From NCBI GenBank assembly GCA_008933995.1, contig WARS01000013.1:12783808-12847807 (forward strand): a stretch of DNA of 64,000 bases, given 5' to 3'. The notes under the pieces are model-generated. The model was given only the letters and a program-made list of their open reading frames with translations. It did no database searches and was not told where the DNA came from. The position numbers were made by a program, and so were the translations under genes. This document shows, piece after piece, positions 13,320-32,570 of this stretch. The first letter of the stretch is position 1, and the number at the start of each line of letters is the position of its first letter. This stretch comes from Datnioides undecimradiatus (Eukaryota > Chordata > Actinopteri > Lobotiformes > Datnioididae).

Positions 13320-16300
13320 ATGACGGTTAGGAATACAAGCCGACTGCCTCGGACATTTCCAACTCTGTTCGCCATCTTCCTGCTAATTTTGAGTGGGGAG
13401 TTGGTGAAAACAGCTTCTGAATATGACCCTTACAAAATCTTGGGTGTCAGCCGGAGTGCGAGTCAAGCGGAGATCAAACGGGCATACAAGGCTCTTGCCC
13501 GAGAGTGGTGAGTGACTGATATCAAGCATCCCCCCTTAGGCCATTATATCCTGACTGCAGCAGCCCTATTCAGTTAACGGTGTACATGTAACACCTGAGC
13601 CGGTGCTCGTTATTATCTGTCCTGTAAAATGTTAAACTGAGAACGTTTAACCCCGTATTACCAAGCAGTGGTTCACATATATGATGTGCTGTGTGGGTTT
13701 TTTAGGCATCCAGACAAGAATAAGGACCCTAACGCCGAGGACATGTTCATCAAGATCTCTAAGTCATACGAGGTGAGTAAACAACATGCATGCATCATAT
13801 CATGTTTTTATTTCACACCAGCTCAAGCTGACACCTGTGACAGGCAGTGTGACCTCTATCTGGATCACTCTGTATCTTTCACTTTCTTTCTCATGGCCTC
13901 TCTGGAGTTATTACAGCATGAATAGTAAGTCCTCTCATCTCTTGCAGATTCTGTCCAATGAAGAGCGAAGATCCAACTTTGACCGCTATGGGCAGATGGA
14001 TGAAAATCAGCCCTTTGGACAGTCACAGCATCCTGGTTTCCGCAGCTTCCACAACAGCTTTTACTTTGATGAGTCTTTCTTCCATTTCCCCAGGTTAGTT
14101 CATGTTCACAGCTGGTTTTTCCAGTGTCAAAATTAAAGAACCAGCGTACTGTGGACCAAATCTTGTATGACAAGGGGGCAAGTCTCTTCTTCAGTTATCT
14201 GTCAGCATGCTGGTGTATCTGGTCCAAAGTTTACAGTCCAACTTGTGTTTGGATTTCGTCTGTGATAATAGTAAAAAGTTTACTAGATCTGGCCACACAA
14301 ACCTCAAGGAAAAACTCCTTTAGTGTGCAACATTTACTTGATTATACGGCTAATAATGTCAGAGTGATTAAATGCCAATCATGTACTGACTACATCTTCT
14401 CAAGTGGAAGGATTTGCTTTGCATTCTCTATTTTATATCTCTGTGTAATACTATTTTTTTGCCCGTTAGTCATCAAACTGCCAGTTTGAAAAGATCAAAT
14501 TGAACCATGCTGATCTAAGAGTGGAATTTGTCTTTCAATTTACTAATTTAATTAAAAATGGTAAAAAAAAAAAAAATCAGCCTTGACTTGATATCAAAGC
14601 AGATCTTTGATATCAGACTATATTTTGATTTTGAGATTGAGATTTTTATAAGATTAACAAACTAATGATCCTTTGTAGTGCAACTGGTCTTCTTGATAAG
14701 TTGTTTCAGGGAGGCGCCTTTGACTCTATTGAGTCTGTACACCATAATTTAGAAGGGGTGAACAAATCTTAATTATGGAAAGTTTTCTCACAGGTCATGT
14801 CCTCACAGCAGCCCATAGGCTATGTCTAAAAAAAGACTCACTGACTTGTCTTTGACGCTCCTCCAGGTCCAGGGACTTTGCAGACAGCAAGTACCTCCTT
14901 CACCATGCTCAGTTTAACAGCGATGTCCTTCCAGACAGCCACAAAAGGCCGTACCTGATCAAAGTGACCTCTGAGTGGTGCTTTGCATGCATCCATATTG
15001 AGCCTGTGTGGAAGGAGACAGTGCAGGAGCTGGAGCCACTGGGTAAGTCTGCTGTCACCAGAACACCACTCTGCCTGGCCCCCCCCACCCCACTTCCCAC
15101 ACACAAACACTCACACAAACACTCACTCACACATACACACACTCTCTCTCTGAGGAACAGGGTTGGTTTTCCTAAAAGCATCATAACAAAAGGGATAATA
15201 TTTGCTTAGTTCCAGGCCATTAGGACAAATGTAATTCTAAGTGTTAAGATGCTTTACAGAGAGCCAGCCATTTCTTAAATTATTCATTAGAGCTTATTTG
15301 TTCCTCTTGTTTTCCTGGAACAAAGTGTAAAGCCAAGGGAAGAATTTAGTCCTATGTAACAGTTGTCAGGCACTGGAGATGAATTTAAAGTTGTTGAGTT
15401 AGCCCTGATAATTAGAGGCACAGCTCACAGGGCCTCGTAGATTTAGTCTCATGGTTAATATGTAATGACTGGGTGGCCTGCTCTGGAAAATCATCTTGCA
15501 TATTTATGTAACCAAGTGATCGTTAGTGTGCTAACCAATGGACATTTTATTCAGTAAGGATTAATATTGAAAAGCATAAAAAAAGCTTATAGTTAGTTAT
15601 GGTGTTGGCCTCGACAACATTGAAACACCAGAACAAACGTCTTTTGGCCCATTGTCTATATAAAAATTGACAAATGCTGGTCTTGTGTGTATCCAATGCA
15701 AACATAACATAATCAAGTGTGAAAACTCATTAAAAGTAAACTTGTTTCAAAGCTTCAGCCTTGGTAGGTTTTATCTGGTGCTGTGCTGTACAGGGGCCCA
15801 TGGGGGTCTGTGAGCCGTGAAAAACAGATGTATGCATCTTTTCTGAACCTTATGCATTAGGCAGTCTCACTAATTTCAAGGACAGGAGGAAAAATCCCAT
15901 AACTTGGAGATGCACGACCTTAAGACTTTTTGTGTCTTCTCGACCAGAGCTGCAAAGTGTTTGCTTAGTTTAATGTAGCATTCACTTTAAATTAGGCCTC
16001 ATGTTTCTGGCATCTTTGTTATTTGACTGCTGTGAACTTGAACAAGTCACTGCTCAAACAGTATCAATTGTGTTTTGTCTATCTGCTGTGTGTACTTGTG
16101 TTTTTGTCCAAAGATCATTGAACTAACCATATGAAAATTGCTGTAAAAGGTGTAAAACTCTTGTGTTTTGCTCTACTGTATCAGGTACAAAAGCAGTCTA
16201 TTTTTTACTTTTACACCAGGTGTTGGCATCGGCATTGTGGACCTGGGTTATGAGCGTCGCCTGGCCAACCAGCTGGGAGCTCATCGTGCTCCCTCCATCA

Positions 16301-19300
16301 TCGGCCTGGTGAACGGTAGGGTGACCTTCTTCCATAAGGCTGTGGTTCGGGAGCACCTGCGACAGTTCATTGAAGACCTGCTGCCTCAGAAACTCGTGGA
16401 AAAGGTGAATGCAATGCTCATTAATATACCAGCACTACATGTATTCTACAATCGAATTCACGTATGCATTTTTCTGCTATGCATAAATATCAAGAATTTT
16501 GTTTTTTAGTTGGTTATAAATGAAGACATAAGCCTGATTAAGTATGACTCCAAGTATAGTTTTATTGGTAAATTTGTGGTAAAAGACAGGTTTCTTCTTA
16601 GAGTAGACTGATAAAATATTAGGAATATAATTTGAAACTAATTGCTGTTCTTTCTCCAGATCACAGATGACAATTACCTGGGTTTTTTGAACAGCTGGCA
16701 TGTGGAAAATAAGCCCAGCATTGTCTTGTTTGACCAAGTCCCTGTTGTTCCTCTACTCTACAAAGTAAGCAAGTTTCTTTACATACATACACAAGTACAC
16801 GTGTAGTTTTAATTAGCGTAGATGTTATAGTGGAAAAACAGAGAGGCGATCAGTCTGGCAACGCAGCCTGGTCAATATTCTGAGATCATGCACAGTTTCT
16901 AGAAATACACTAATACAGAGCAGATAGAGTAAGATGCTCTTTTGTTACATAGAATTGTGCTCCTTTAATCTATCGTTGGCAACAGTTTTTATTATCTTAA
17001 TGCCGGAAAATGTAGATTAGGGAACTTACGGGAAGCATTGTCTCACACTAACAGATTTCCTATAATGATCCGTTTTATACAGTACAAGTTTATATAATAG
17101 CAGGTATCAGTCTGCCCTGAACTTTTCCTTTTTGCACCTTCTTCTCTTGTGTCTTTTAATGTATTTATTTTTGAGGCTCTCATCTTCCCACTCTCACTCT
17201 CCAGTTAACAGCATTTGCCTTCAGAGACTACGTGCGCTTTGGTTATGTCGACCAGGGTGCCACACACAACACTCGGCTACTGCGGCAGTTCAACATAAAC
17301 ACATACGCCCCCACCATGCTACTCTTTAAGGAGGACACAGAGAAGCCTGTTGACATCATCCAGGTACATCCAGCACAGCTTGCAGCCTACACCATCAGTT
17401 CTTTTGTTTAATAGTCACAAAACAATATCTACTGTTATATCAGAACATACTCTCTATGGCTGAAGGTGTGGAGTCATTTGGAGAAATGAATTGTTACTTA
17501 ATTTACTTTACATATGGCAAACATATGGCGTTCACACCCTTTCCCCTGGCTTTTCTCCTTTTTAGGCCAGAGGGATGAAGCGGCAGATTGTGGATGAGTT
17601 TGTCTCCAACAACAAGTTCCTGCAGGTGCCACGACTGGTCCACCAACAGCTTTTTGATGAGCTATGTCCTATCAAGCAATTTCACCGACGGAGGAAGTAA
17701 GACATTTTATGAGCAGATGGTGCTGCACTTCTTAAGCTGACCTCTTGTGTAAAAAGACTTGATCAACATTTTCCTTGAGGAAAGAGTCAAATAAGTCTCA
17801 CAGGAACCAAATCAGAATTTTATCATCATATGGCAACTGTAGTGACTATCACTGTGATCTAAAATGCAATGTGTTAGGCTGCTGTTGCAGTTGACCTGTC
17901 TGAATGGCTCGCAGGTACTGTGTGCTGCTGATCACAGGAGAGGACCAAGCCTTTCTCCCGGGCAATAAGGCCTTCCTGGACTTTGCGTCAGCTAACAAGA
18001 AAGATGTGCTGAGGTTTGCGTACGTCTACCAGCGACAGCAACAGCCTCTCTGTCAAGCACTGCTCCGTAACCAGGCTGCACTCTCACCTCAGGTAAGTGG
18101 CAGAAACACATGAGTCGACCCACAAACTCACTAAAATGCTATTACAATGAAATATGTGTTGCAAATGAAGGCATCTGAAGAAAAACGAAAAGGATTTTCA
18201 GTCATTCAGTGTAAACTAACATTGAGAACAATGTGCACCAGAAATATGCAGAATTTGATATGTGTCAGATTACTGATATGTACATTCAGAGACTCAATTT
18301 ACAGTAAAAGTGCTTTTTAACACCACTTACAGGTGGTGATTCTTGAGAGGCGGAGCCAGGCTGGTAAGGTCCTGTATCGCTCTGTGAGCGGTGGCTGGAA
18401 CGGCAGTGAAGAAGACAAGTACAGGCTTCACGAACACTTGGAGCTCCTTCAGAAAGACCCAACGTATCTGACCTCAGACGCCACCCTACCAGAACTCAAC
18501 AACGAGATGGCCCCTGTAAGACGCCGCAGACGCACACTCAACTTTGTCAGGAGGCCACGGGGGGGGGGGGGGGGGGCACAATCACTAATTAGAAATCTGA
18601 GGGTGAAAATTCTAAATAGAACAATTTTTTAATTAGTGTCATTGTTTTCTGATCTGCTAGATGTTTATTATTCAGTGGATGAATGCTGCCTATGATTACA
18701 TCCTTCAAATATATGATGACCTTCTCTACTCAAACTGGTAAGACAACACTCGCCCAGAATGTCTGCAGCATTTAGTGCAAAAGGAGACAACGTGGTGTAC
18801 TTTTTCTGATATATCTGAAATGTATCAGGAGCTTAATCATGCTGCTGCATCAAGATGTTGGCAGAATTATGTGGTGGAGGTTCTGTTGGTGTGTGTGTGT
18901 GTATCATTGTAGCCACAATGCACCACTTGCCCTGCAGATATAAGCATGGAGACTGCAAGGAGTGTTTTTATTTGGTGCAGGAAGCAGTGTGTTTTTCCAT
19001 GTTTTAATAATAAAATATTTCTTTTTTTTCAAGGCGAGAGATGATGCCCATCCTGTCACTGATCTTCTCAGCTCTCTTTATTCTTTTCGGCACCGTCATC
19101 ATTCAGGCTTTCAGGTGAGAGATCACCCTGTTTAAGTCTGAGACATTTGAAACATTTGCCTAAATGTTTAATTTGAAAATATTTTTTGATGAGGAAATGT
19201 CCTAAACTTACAGTTACTAACTAGATCTGCAGTAGAAATGAGTGATGGAGCATGTGTTCATCTTATTTGGCTTCCAGTTCGGGTTTTTCCTGGATTTTAA

Positions 19301-21104
19301 CTCCAGCTGAGACAAATACAGACTTTGACCCAAAGGAGCCAGAGCAAAACATGTCCACGCTGACCGTTTTGCCATTTATCGTGTATTTTCAGTGAGCCAG
19401 GTGAAACCAAGCCCCGGAAACCAAAGCCAAAGGAACAACCACAAACTGAGGACACTGCATCAAGTAGACCTAGTACCTCGAGGTAATTTGGGGTGAGGGA
19501 GTGAGTACAAGATGGATGCAAAAGAAGAATCAGTACCAGAAGTCTGTTTTACATGTGCAGAACATATAAAACTGGAAAATGAGGACACCAAAGAAAACAA
19601 ACATCCATACAGACACTGTATAAATGATAATGAATTTATATTTTTATAGAGCAGTACCAACCTGCTTTAAAAAGAAAATAAGACTTAACAATGTCAGTGG
19701 TTTGCAAGAAGACTATCTCTGTTTACCTACAGCTGAGTTTTATCCCACATCTTTTCTATACCTGTCTATCTTTTGCACAGTATGTCAAACTTGTGAGTCA
19801 GTTGAAGTGCCTAAACATTCATTTTAAAACGTCTCTATTTGTATGTGGAATCGTAGCTGGAATTGTAGCTTTGCTTCCACAAACAGTAGTGATTGAACTT
19901 TTGTTTGCTGGAGATTAAACCATATCAGTGCATGTGAGTTTCTGTGTTTTAATGGACATTGACTTAATGTTGCCAGCAATCCTCAAATATGCTGAGGTGG
20001 ACCTTTTTTTTTTTAATCATCGGTAGCAGTTTGCATACAACTCACAAGGGTTTTGTGAAGTATGTTAATTATAGCACACAGTAATAATTAACATGTTAAA
20101 AAATAGCTTTTGACTGATTTCTTCACAAAGGATATTGCCTGAAGCTAGCAGTGAAGTATATGAAAAATCTCTTGCTCCCACGTGATGCTTTAAGGATCTG
20201 TTCTTGTATTTTTATCTAAACACAATAGTCACGTTAAATTCCCACTTTTATTTCCCTCCTCGTAACTTTCCCTTTCTCTCACTTTCTTTCTCATTGGTCC
20301 ATTTTCAGCCGTCCTCCTAAGAAGGACTTTGTGGAAGTGACGGAGCTGACGGACGTCACGTACACCAGCAACCTGGTCAAGCTCAGGCCGGGCCACATTA
20401 ATGTTGTACTAGTGCTCACCAACACCTCGAAGACAGCCTTGCTCAGGAAATTTGCCAAGGAAGTTTTTTCTTTCTCTGGGTAAGTCTCAGCACTGCAGGA
20501 ATCTTTTTATCCTTGAGTAATATAAACCTAATATACTTAGGTGCCCTGATGCCTGACATTTTCCAGTGCTTGGTTCACATATTAAACCAAACCCCTCTGC
20601 TGCTGCAGGTCTCAGACCCTCCACTTCTCCTTCCTCAATGCTGATAAGCACTGCCACTGGATGCCATCACTCCTTCATTCAACCTCTGATGCTATGCAGA
20701 GTGGGGGCCACACAGATGAGGATGAGGAGTCTTCAGACTACAGTGGCCATGTCCTGGCCCTAAATGGCCACAAGAAATACTTTTGCCACTTCAGACCTGT
20801 CTTTACAGGGGATGACCCCAACGACTCCTCATCTGAGGCCTCATTCTCCTCTGACAGCAGAAGAAGGTCCCGGTCTAGATCCAGGTCCAGCTCCCACTCC
20901 CGATCCAGGTCCCATTCCAGAGAGGATGGGGCTGTACCCAAGCGAAGCTCCAGTAGGGCCACAAGCATCGAAGTTCACCACAAGCTTGACAGGCTTGGAC
21001 TGTGGATGGAGAGGCTAATGGAGGGCACCCTACCCAGATTAAGGGTCCCTGCATGGCCTTCCCTTGATGAAACCACTAACAACTCTTCTTCCACAGAGAG
21101 CTGA
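13320..21104 (+). CDS. dnajc16: DnaJ homolog subfamily C member 16 (ERdj8)
   Basis: An ER membrane J-protein that stimulates Hsp70-type ATPases; ERdj8 is reported to influence autophagosome size. Fifteen exons: 13320-13507, 13706-13772, 13948-14093, 14867-15042, 16220-16404, 16660-16764, 17205-17363, 17566-17696, 17915-18092, 18333-18515, 18661-18737, 19034-19114, 19393-19482, 20309-20479, 20609-21104 (2433 nt, 810 aa; human about 782). Order: signal peptide about 14-32; J domain 35-100 with HPD at 64-66; thioredoxin-like domain with CFAC at 172-175 in TSEWCFACIHIEPVW; further thioredoxin-fold repeats with ITDDNYLGFLNSW; membrane span about 536-557 (ILSLIFSALFILFGTVII); C-terminal domain with an RS-rich run at 727-751. 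All junctions are GT-AG and in phase. The start has a hydrophobic leader right behind it. The RS run is the odd feature (see findings). Confidence 0.97.
14589..14615. repeat. Perfect 11-bp inverted repeat (hairpin) in dnajc16 intron 3
   Basis: TGATATCAAAG (14589-14599), a 5-base spacer, then CTTTGATATCA (14605-14615). The arms are exact reverse complements, so a small stem-loop can form in the pre-mRNA. No known function; it may be chance in AT-rich DNA. Confidence 0.8.
15098..15151. repeat. Imperfect CA/CT-rich microsatellite
   Basis: CA-type units interrupted by AACACTC blocks, ending in CTCTCTC, just inside intron 4 of dnajc16 after a C-run. Confidence 0.85.
18559..18576 (+). repeat. Homopolymer of 18 G
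   Basis: Uninterrupted run of 18 G bases in intron 10 of dnajc16, 44 bp after the exon 10 donor. It could form a G-quadruplex on the transcript strand. The exact length may be unreliable because of sequencing or assembly. Confidence 0.9.
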
Positions 21105-21934
21105 GGTCAAGGTAAAAAAGATACAAGTGGTAGCAGATACACTCTGTGGTCTTGCCTCCTGATTTAATTCTTTAGCAAGAAAATTGCAAAACAATGATGC
21201 AGTTTTCATATTAGTATTATTAAGATCTCTTTCGCTAACGTAGGTTGCTGCCCAGCACTGCTGCAGCATGTTTACCTAATGTCTTATTTTATCTGATAGA
21301 TGGTGTGGAGCTGGTGGAAGCTGAAGGCTTAGAGCTTCTGCATTGTGTGTATTGAGGCAAAGTCTGAGCTGTAAGATGCCACTTAATGTCTTCTGTACAC
21401 AGACAGATGGAGCTAAAAGCAGAGAATCTATCAGAAAACACAAAAAGCAGATGGATTTTTTTTGGCCTGGTCGGCTCTCAAAATGTCGCTCTGAGCTGCA
21501 GCACATACACATACACAGCCTTCACACACACAAACGCACACACATGCACAGGTGGTTTGTATGCTCTTGACAAGGTACAGCGTCTTGCAGTGTAGAGTAA
21601 TGGTTGCGTGCAAAGGGAATATTCATATTACTTTATTTGCACACACGTGACTGTTTTTCCTATCCCTGTTTATTATTCACAAAACAGCCAATAAGAATCA
21701 CGGGCTCAGACATAACAAGCAGCGTGAGTGTGTGAAGTATGCTTGTAATGTGTGTTGCAGATACTCTCCAGTTCTCTGTTTTATTTTGTCTCTGTAAGTT
21801 CGTTAGAGTCATACAGCACAGAATACTTGCCTTGAGTCCATTGAACCACCAAGGGCCTGAACATGTCCTTACAGTTAACGATAGAGGATTCTGCTGAATA
21901 TGATCAAGTCTCTGCATGGGTTAATACAAATAAA
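21105..21934 (+). other. dnajc16: dnajc16 3'UTR with polyadenylation signal
   Basis: Follows the TGA at 21102-21104. AATAAA at 21929-21934 is the first good signal and would give a 3'UTR of about 850 nt. CA-rich stretches lie near 21505-21550. Later weaker signals leave the end uncertain. Confidence 0.5.
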
Positions 21935-22861
21935 GGCTTGAGTCGTCATGCACTGAGGTTATAAATTTATAGTTAAATCATTTGTTTTCTTTTTGTTTTT
22001 TTCTGCTTTTTGGAGCCTTCAGTTTAACTTGGTTATTGAACTCCGTATGTTAGAGATCTGACGTAACCTTTTTGATTGCAGGTATAAAAACACAAAGCAT
22101 CTCACAGCGTTGTAAGCAGCAATAATCAGTTTATTCACATAACACCATCTGCATTTCAAAATGTGTTAGAAATGACGACTGGATAGGATTCTTCTGGTGT
22201 TTTTCTCGTCAGACCAGGATGCCATGTCTTGCTGTTGTTTAGTTACAATTAGGGATTAAACATTGAATATGCTACCGGTCAGGTTTGAATTCTGATTAAG
22301 TTAGATTTCATTTTGAATAAGTGGTATTCAAAATGTTAAAATATGCCTTTTGTCTCTGTTTTTGCTTATTTATTTTAAGTTGTTTAACATGGGGAGAAAC
22401 AATGAATCCTACTATACTGTACTTACCCTTTTAAGCCCGTGCTCTTAAACCACTGTAGATGTCAATGCATGGAATAGGTAGATCTAAAATCACTAAGAAC
22501 TAAACCGAAACGCTCCACCCCCTCTGCCTCCTTCTTTTACGCTGTTATGCAATGATTTGCTGCTCAACAGATATAATAATTGCAGGACACTGTAATCATT
22601 TTTTTCTTGTACTTTGAATTTCATTTATGTTCATATCCAACTGTGAGACGCTTATTAACTTGTAACTTATTAAAAAAACTCCTTATAAAATTGTTTATTT
22701 ATTAAAATGCAGAAATATTTGACCTGATTGGAAATTTGTTGCTTCTTTTAACTGAGAAATGTTTTTCATCTACAGCAATGCAGCATTCAGTATGTTTATA
22801 TAAAGAAATGGATCACCACTTAAGACACAACAGTCTGGCAATTAGCTTGTTTAGTAAATAG
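21935..22861. other. Gap between convergent dnajc16 and cda
   Basis: AT-rich sequence between the 3' ends of two convergent genes. No coding homology, RNA gene or recognisable transposon seen. Confidence 0.5.
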
Positions 22862-22867
22862 TTTATT
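22862..22867 (-). terminator. cda: Polyadenylation signal of cda
   Basis: TTTATT on the plus strand reads AATAAA on the cda strand, about 200 bp past its stop codon. Another signal a little further on is possible. Confidence 0.45.
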
Positions 22868-23067
22868 AAAATTACAGTATACATGGAGTAATTTTAAATA
22901 ATATTATTTTTAATGCATGGTTAACAATCAACAGATCATACAAGAACAAATATTTACCATAAATAGAGCTACTGCTAAACATGAATACACATTATCAGCA
23001 GCATTATGCACAGTACATGTCATGGCAGTACCAACATGTTTGTGTATTTTTGTACTACAGTACAGGC

Positions 23068-25890
<2,823 letters not shown>

Positions 25891-26131
25891 ACACAGAGTG
25901 AAGGGGGAGAGAGAGCAGTCACAGCCAATCACTTGGTAGGAGAGTCAACATGCTGTCATGAGGCAATGGGAAGTGGTTTTGTTATTGCCATTACTCATTT
26001 TGTGCAGACGTCATATCTAACAAAAATTCAGGTTGCTCATACGCTTACTGGAAATGACTTATCTGATTGTTCCTTATATGTTTTGTATTTAGGTGTGATC
26101 ACAAGAGACACAGTTTGAGAAAATATGCTTC

Positions 26132-26137
26132 TTTATT
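26132..26137 (-). terminator. Polyadenylation signal of the minus-strand trypsin-like gene
   Basis: TTTATT on the plus strand gives AATAAA on the gene strand, about 400 bp after its stop. Placement is plausible but not unique. Confidence 0.4.
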
Positions 26138-26285
26138 GTTAAGTCCAGCCTTTTTTGAGCTCAGTTTAGAAGAAAGAAGAAATGAAGGCTTCAGAGATGA
26201 AAATGATTATTGAGATTGGTGTGACATGGTTTCACATCACTTTGGAAGAGCACTAAAAACAGAAAATACAAAGTGCATTTATTTG

Positions 26286-26312
26286 TATATATATATATAT
26301 ATATATATATAT
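26286..26312. repeat. (TA)n microsatellite
   Basis: About thirteen uninterrupted TA units, probably inside the 3'UTR of the minus-strand protease gene. Confidence 0.95.
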
Positions 26313-26533
26313 TAGGCTTGACTTATATACCTTTTATATAATGACCCGAGTCCTCTCTCACATGTGATATTCACTCACTAAGTGGTAAAATAAAAACTCA
26401 TTTAGGAAATGCATTCTTGTTTCTATAAAAGTACTGTATAAGACAGGAGAGGAATATTTTGGGTCCATTGGGACTTTCTTCTTCAAATCGTCATCATAGT
26501 GGAGGTGTCAGAGAGCTTGTTGTTCAGATCTCA

Positions 26534-30231
<3,698 letters not shown>

Positions 30232-30812
30232 CTTAGTAGCTACCAAAAATAAAAGAAAGAGTAGGGTTGTTCAATATCATAGGCCCTTAGCTGCTTGTGT
30301 CACATTTTAAATTCTGTGCTTTGGACCTGCTATTGCACACTTAATGTACTTTGAAGATATCCTGCATTATCAACTACAATACTCAGATTTAGTCTATATT
30401 GGAATTCAAAAGTAGCATTGGCATAGAAATAAATCAGTGCTGTAGGATTATGGTTTAACCATCAGTAAATATCCAGAAATGATTCTCACATTTACAGCTT
30501 TTGGTCAGTGGTGGATAATATATGATTGATATAAGTACAGCATGTAAATGCAGAAGATATAAACAGTCTCTGAAGAGGCTATCACTTAAAAAAAAAAACA
30601 TTATTATGTTAAACATAATGTCCCAGGTAGTCTGAATTGAAGCATAAACTGTAGGAACTTCCTGATTCATTTAAACTTTAAATCCAATTATCCATTATAA
30701 AACTCAGACTGGTAATAAATGATACTCTGCCTTTAGTCTATGGTTCAAAAGCTAAATGACAACAATACATAGTCAAACTCAAATCCATCCATTTGATAAA
30801 AAGATGTCTCAC

Positions 30813-30938
30813 CTTATCTAGAGTCAATGTGAGAAAACAGTCTAAGTCCAGCATTCACACTGAGCACATACACTCTCACGTGCTCTTCTCACACTGAGAT
30901 ACAGAGGAAAGCTTCAGAAGTCTTAGGCCTCTTTTATA
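30813..30938 (-). promoter_or_regulatory. TATA promoter and non-coding first exon of protease 1
   Basis: TATAAAAG on the minus strand (30931-30938) is a strong TATA box. A start near 30905 would begin a non-coding exon ending at the donor GATAAG|GTGAGA (last exon base 30813). The matching acceptor TTTTTGGTAG lies 9 bases before the ATG of the signal-peptide exon. A TATA box fits a tissue-restricted secreted enzyme. Confidence 0.6.
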
Positions 30939-30939
30939 C

Positions 30940-32270
30940 AGTAACCACTCTCACCCTCATTGTTTCCCAGCCATTATCGCCATAAATCTAAAAGTCTCCC
31001 ACACACAGAAAGCAGAATGTGACCTAGTACATGACAAAAACCCCAGAAGCCTTCTCTTTCATTACGCCTGTCCTCCTAAGGCCTTTGTTCTCACAGATTC
31101 AGTCTATTGTCTAGCAATGGAGACAAAGTGAAGCTTCAGAGAGATGAAACCCAACAAGCCAGAGAAATGATAGAATATACTTGTCAGACATGTTGGAGTA
31201 TCTAATGATGTAACAGAGAGAAGGAGAAAAAGCTCATGTGATGTCTGAGTATTATTTTCCCTATGTAACCTGAGATGCAGCAGGACATAACAGCGTGTGG
31301 TCTTCACTTTAACAAGGTGCTGCTTTTTCCCTCAAATCTTGTTTACTGTAACTGAGACTTAGGGTCACCAAGAATGTGTCTCATACTTTGTTTTTGACAT
31401 CAACATTAAACAATCAAAGCAAATACTGCTTGTCCTTTCTCTCTCTCAGAACCTGCCCCATCACCCCAGTCACTCTCATTTAGGTTCCCAGACATTTATT
31501 TTCCTTTTTGTTCTAGGTTCATTCCATCTGTTCGGGTGAAAGGTGATAGGTTGCTTGGCTTTCCTTCAGGTGCAATGCTGGGATGACAAACAGGATGCCT
31601 TTGTGTATGTGTATGAGAGAGAGACAGGCAGAGATATATAGTCAGGCGCATGAAAAGAACAGCATGTACAGTCTAGACATATTGGTTAGCCAAAGAAAAG
31701 CACTCATCACTGAAATGAAATATATGCCTGTACATATTGCATTTTTTCATACAAACCTTTATGGTGATTAAAAGAGTCTTTACTAAACCACACTAAATTG
31801 TAATTTTATGTTATTGAAACAAACAAAATCCAAAGATTAGGAAAGTTTGGGCACAACCAACTGAAATATATACTGAAATAAATACCGACAAAGATATATA
31901 GCTGTTAAGGTAAATTGAATGTCATTGGTGGTGCTTAAAGAAAGAATGTAAAATAATTTGATGTTTGTCATGAAAAAGTACATTTTCCTGGGAAATCAGT
32001 TTAGAGACATTTTAAGTATAAAGCAGCAACAACTGCATTTCAGTTTTTGGTCAACACAACAAATTGTGTATAATAATATACTTGTGTATATAATGTTACC
32101 ATAAAGTTTTGATTTTTTTAACATAACCCATGCTGGCTGAATGATTTATTGGCTAAATAATTTAGTGTAACTAGTAATACAAATTCTCTGATTGGATCGC
32201 CTCATCATATATATCATTGTATCATTCAGTCCTAAATAAATAAATAAATAAATAAATAAAACACACAGAG
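30940..32270. other. Intergenic DNA between the divergent proteases, left part
   Basis: AT-rich, no coding homology. It should contain upstream control elements of protease 1. It includes a (TAAA)n microsatellite at 32233-32260 and a short GAGA stretch near 31615. Confidence 0.5.
32233..32260. repeat. (TAAA)n microsatellite
   Basis: Seven uninterrupted TAAA units directly left of a dispersed repeat copy. Confidence 0.95.
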
Positions 32271-32274
32271 GAAG

Positions 32275-32570
32275 AGTAATAGTTTTTGACATTTCTGTAA
32301 ACTTGCTTTCACTTCATTTTCTTCTCAGGAGTAAACAGTAATACTACTGACATATCTGTCTGTTACGTATGAAGCCCAGGGTTAGCTTCGAAACAGCTTA
32401 GCTTAGCATAAAGATGTAAAACTTGTGACTCTATGCTTTAACTCTTTCAAGTTTGGCCAATTGACTTCCTGGAGTCACAGATTAACAGACAGATAACTGT
32501 CTTCTCATAAACCTCTTGTCAAGATGGCAATATGTGTGTTTCACAAAATAAAAACTGTTCCTTTAAAAAG
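32275..32570 (+). mobile_element. Dispersed teleost repeat, copy A (degraded)
   Basis: Contains landmarks that recur across fish genomes in this order: GTTTTTGACATTTCTG, a TCATTTTCTTCTCAGGAG part, ATATCTGTCTGTTACGTATG, then CAGCTTAGCTTAGCATAAAG and TTGACTTCCTGGAGTC. The same landmarks appear at 34555-34880 and 54885-55050. It is a non-coding, probably non-autonomous element. I recognise the pattern but cannot give a repeat-library name. Confidence 0.55.

Noticed and set aside
14124..14489. 121-codon ORF within dnajc16 intron 3
   Set aside because: AT-rich intronic frame with no homology; the exons on either side join in phase without it.
20738..20968. Asp/Leu/Glu-rich minus-strand ORF
   Set aside because: It is the antisense shadow of the RS-rich coding tract of dnajc16.
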